This document shows, in pieces, positions 15,367 through 16,247 of a DNA stretch of 16,247 nucleotides; within the stretch, counting starts at the first letter, position 1; the number at the start of each line of letters is the position of its first letter. The translations under genes were made by a program, and so were the position numbers. The stretch spans positions 1 through 16,247 of the forward strand of contig DAOUOU010000045.1 of NCBI GenBank assembly GCA_030626465.1, given 5' to 3'. The notes under the pieces were generated by a model. The model did not search any database, was not told the DNA's origin, and saw only the letters and a program-made list of their open reading frames with translations. This stretch comes from Bacteroidales bacterium (GTDB taxonomy: Bacteria; Bacteroidota; Bacteroidia; Bacteroidales; UBA10428).

Positions 15367-16247
15367 TTACATATTCGCGATAATTTCATTTCCAAATTCA
15401 GAACATTTCAGCAAGGTAGCCCCCTCCATAAGTCTTTCAAAATCATAGGTAACACGTTTTTTATTAATAGCACCCTGCAAACCTTTTACAATTAAATCGG
15501 CCGCTTCCTGCCAACCCATATATTCAAGCATCATTACTCCGGAAAGAATTACCGAACCCGGATTCACTTTATCCTGTCCGGCATATTTTGGAGCTGTACC
15601 ATGAGTAGCCTCAAAAATGGCATGTCCGGTATCGTAGTTAATATTTGCACCCGGAGCGATACCAATACCACCAACAATAGCTGCAAGAGCATCTGAAATA
15701 TAATCACCATTAAGATTCATCGTTGCAACCACAGAGTATTCTTTCGGGCGTGTTAATATCTGTTGTAAGAATGCATCAGCTATAACATCTTTTATAAGAA
15801 TATTGTTTCCTGTCTTTGGATTCTTAAAAGTACACCACGGACCACCATCAAGCTCGGTGGCACCAAATTCTCTTTTTGCCAGCGCGTATCCCCAGTCACG
15901 AAATGCACCTTCGGTGAATTTCATAATATTTCCTTTATGAACAAAAGTTACTGAAGGAAGGTCATGTTCAACAGCATAATATATGGCTGCTCTTATTAAT
16001 CTTTCCGTCCCTCCCTGTGATATGGGTTTAATACCAATTGATGTGCTTTCGGGAAAACGAATTTTTTCTACATTCATTTCATTCTGCAGAAATCTTACAA
16101 TCTTTTCCACCTCTGCCGTTCCATTCATCCACTCAATTCCGGCATATATATCTTCTGAGTTTTCACGAAAAATAACCATGTTGGTAGCTGAAGGATCTTT
16201 AACAGGTGAGGGTACCCCTTTATAATATCTTATAGGGCGCTGACAAA
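15367..16247 (-). CDS. icd: Isocitrate dehydrogenase, NADP-type (C-terminal part, runs off right edge)
   Basis: The open frame continues past the internal ATG at 16179 to the window edge, reading CQRPIRYYKGVPSPVKDPSATNM before VIFRENSEDIYAGIEW, so 16179 is not the start. About 293 codons are present, equivalent to roughly residue 127 onward of the 416-aa E. coli Icd. Isocitrate and metal ligands are intact: the arginines of RPIRYY and IFRENSEDIY, the HKGNIMKF lysine, and the aspartates of VIADAF and NLNGDYISD. The coenzyme site HGTAPKYAGQ with VTYDFERLM keeps the Lys-Tyr and Tyr/Arg pairs that select NADP+ in E. coli. The enzyme converts isocitrate to 2-oxoglutarate, CO2 and NADPH in the TCA cycle. 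A loop before the NADP motif (ANINYDTGHAIFEATHG) is about two residues longer than in E. coli. The 5' end and promoter lie outside the window. Confidence 0.96.
   Translation of the reverse strand, partial: CQRPIRYYKGVPSPVKDPSATNMVIFRENSEDIYAGIEWMNGTAEVEKIVRFLQNEMNVEKIRFPESTSIGIKPISQGGTERLIRAAIYYAVEHDLPSVTFVHKGNIMKFTEGAFRDWGYALAKREFGATELDGGPWCTFKNPKTGNNILIKDVIADAFLQQILTRPKEYSVVATMNLNGDYISDALAAIVGGIGIAPGANINYDTGHAIFEATHGTAPKYAGQDKVNPGSVILSGVMMLEYMGWQEAADLIVKGLQGAINKKRVTYDFERLMEGATLLKCSEFGNEIIANM

Noticed and set aside
16177..16179. ATG as the start of isocitrate dehydrogenase
   Set aside because: The frame stays open upstream and encodes conserved Icd sequence (RPIRYYKGVPSPVKDPSATN), so this methionine is internal.
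1..16247. CRISPR array, defence island, prophage or biosynthetic cluster
   Set aside because: No regularly spaced repeats, transposase, integrase, phage or biosynthetic genes were seen; the genes are housekeeping, envelope or signalling functions.

Overview
The window is about 38-40% G+C and carries chromosomal, mostly housekeeping genes of a member of the Bacteroidota, probably a Bacteroidales/Marinilabiliales-like marine or anaerobic lineage. This rests on four things: an oversized (1108 aa) SecA with Bacteroidetes-type insertions, a secreted protein ending in a type IX secretion (T9SS) type A sorting domain, a periplasmic Reg_prop/Y_Y_Y propeller sensor, and TAnnTTTG-type -7 promoter boxes in place of sigma-70 boxes. 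The species cannot be fixed from the sequence alone.

Layout, left to right: (1) the first 51 codons of a secreted protein running off the left edge (minus strand); (2) a DEAD-box RNA helicase (minus) with all family motifs, but broken by a +1 frameshift in a nine-base C/G run; (3) a small protein with two CxxC pairs (minus); (4) an alpha/beta hydrolase with a probable signal peptide (minus); (5) a 1079-aa membrane sensor with a beta-propeller, Y_Y_Y domain, one membrane helix, GAF domain and coiled coils, but no kinase or other recognised output (minus); (6) a small outer-membrane beta-barrel-like protein with a clear intrinsic terminator (minus); (7) secA (minus); (8) a 1177-aa T9SS-exported Asp-box propeller protein, the only plus-strand gene; (9) ferritin with an intact ferroxidase centre (minus); (10) the C-terminal two thirds of NADP-type isocitrate dehydrogenase, running off the right edge (minus).

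The genes do not form one pathway. SecA is the export motor that would carry several neighbours (hydrolase, sensor, barrel protein, T9SS cargo) across the inner membrane. The sensor and hydrolase lie in tandem and might be co-transcribed. Ferritin and Icd are separate housekeeping functions divided by a 213-bp spacer.

No gap between genes exceeds 300 bp. The two most unusual signals are the homopolymer frameshift inside the conserved glycine motif of the helicase, and a nested imperfect palindrome of about 123 bp between icd and ferritin that the genes do not explain. I found no CRISPR array, transposase, tRNA, rRNA, phage gene or recognisable defence system, and nothing I would call a clearly new system.
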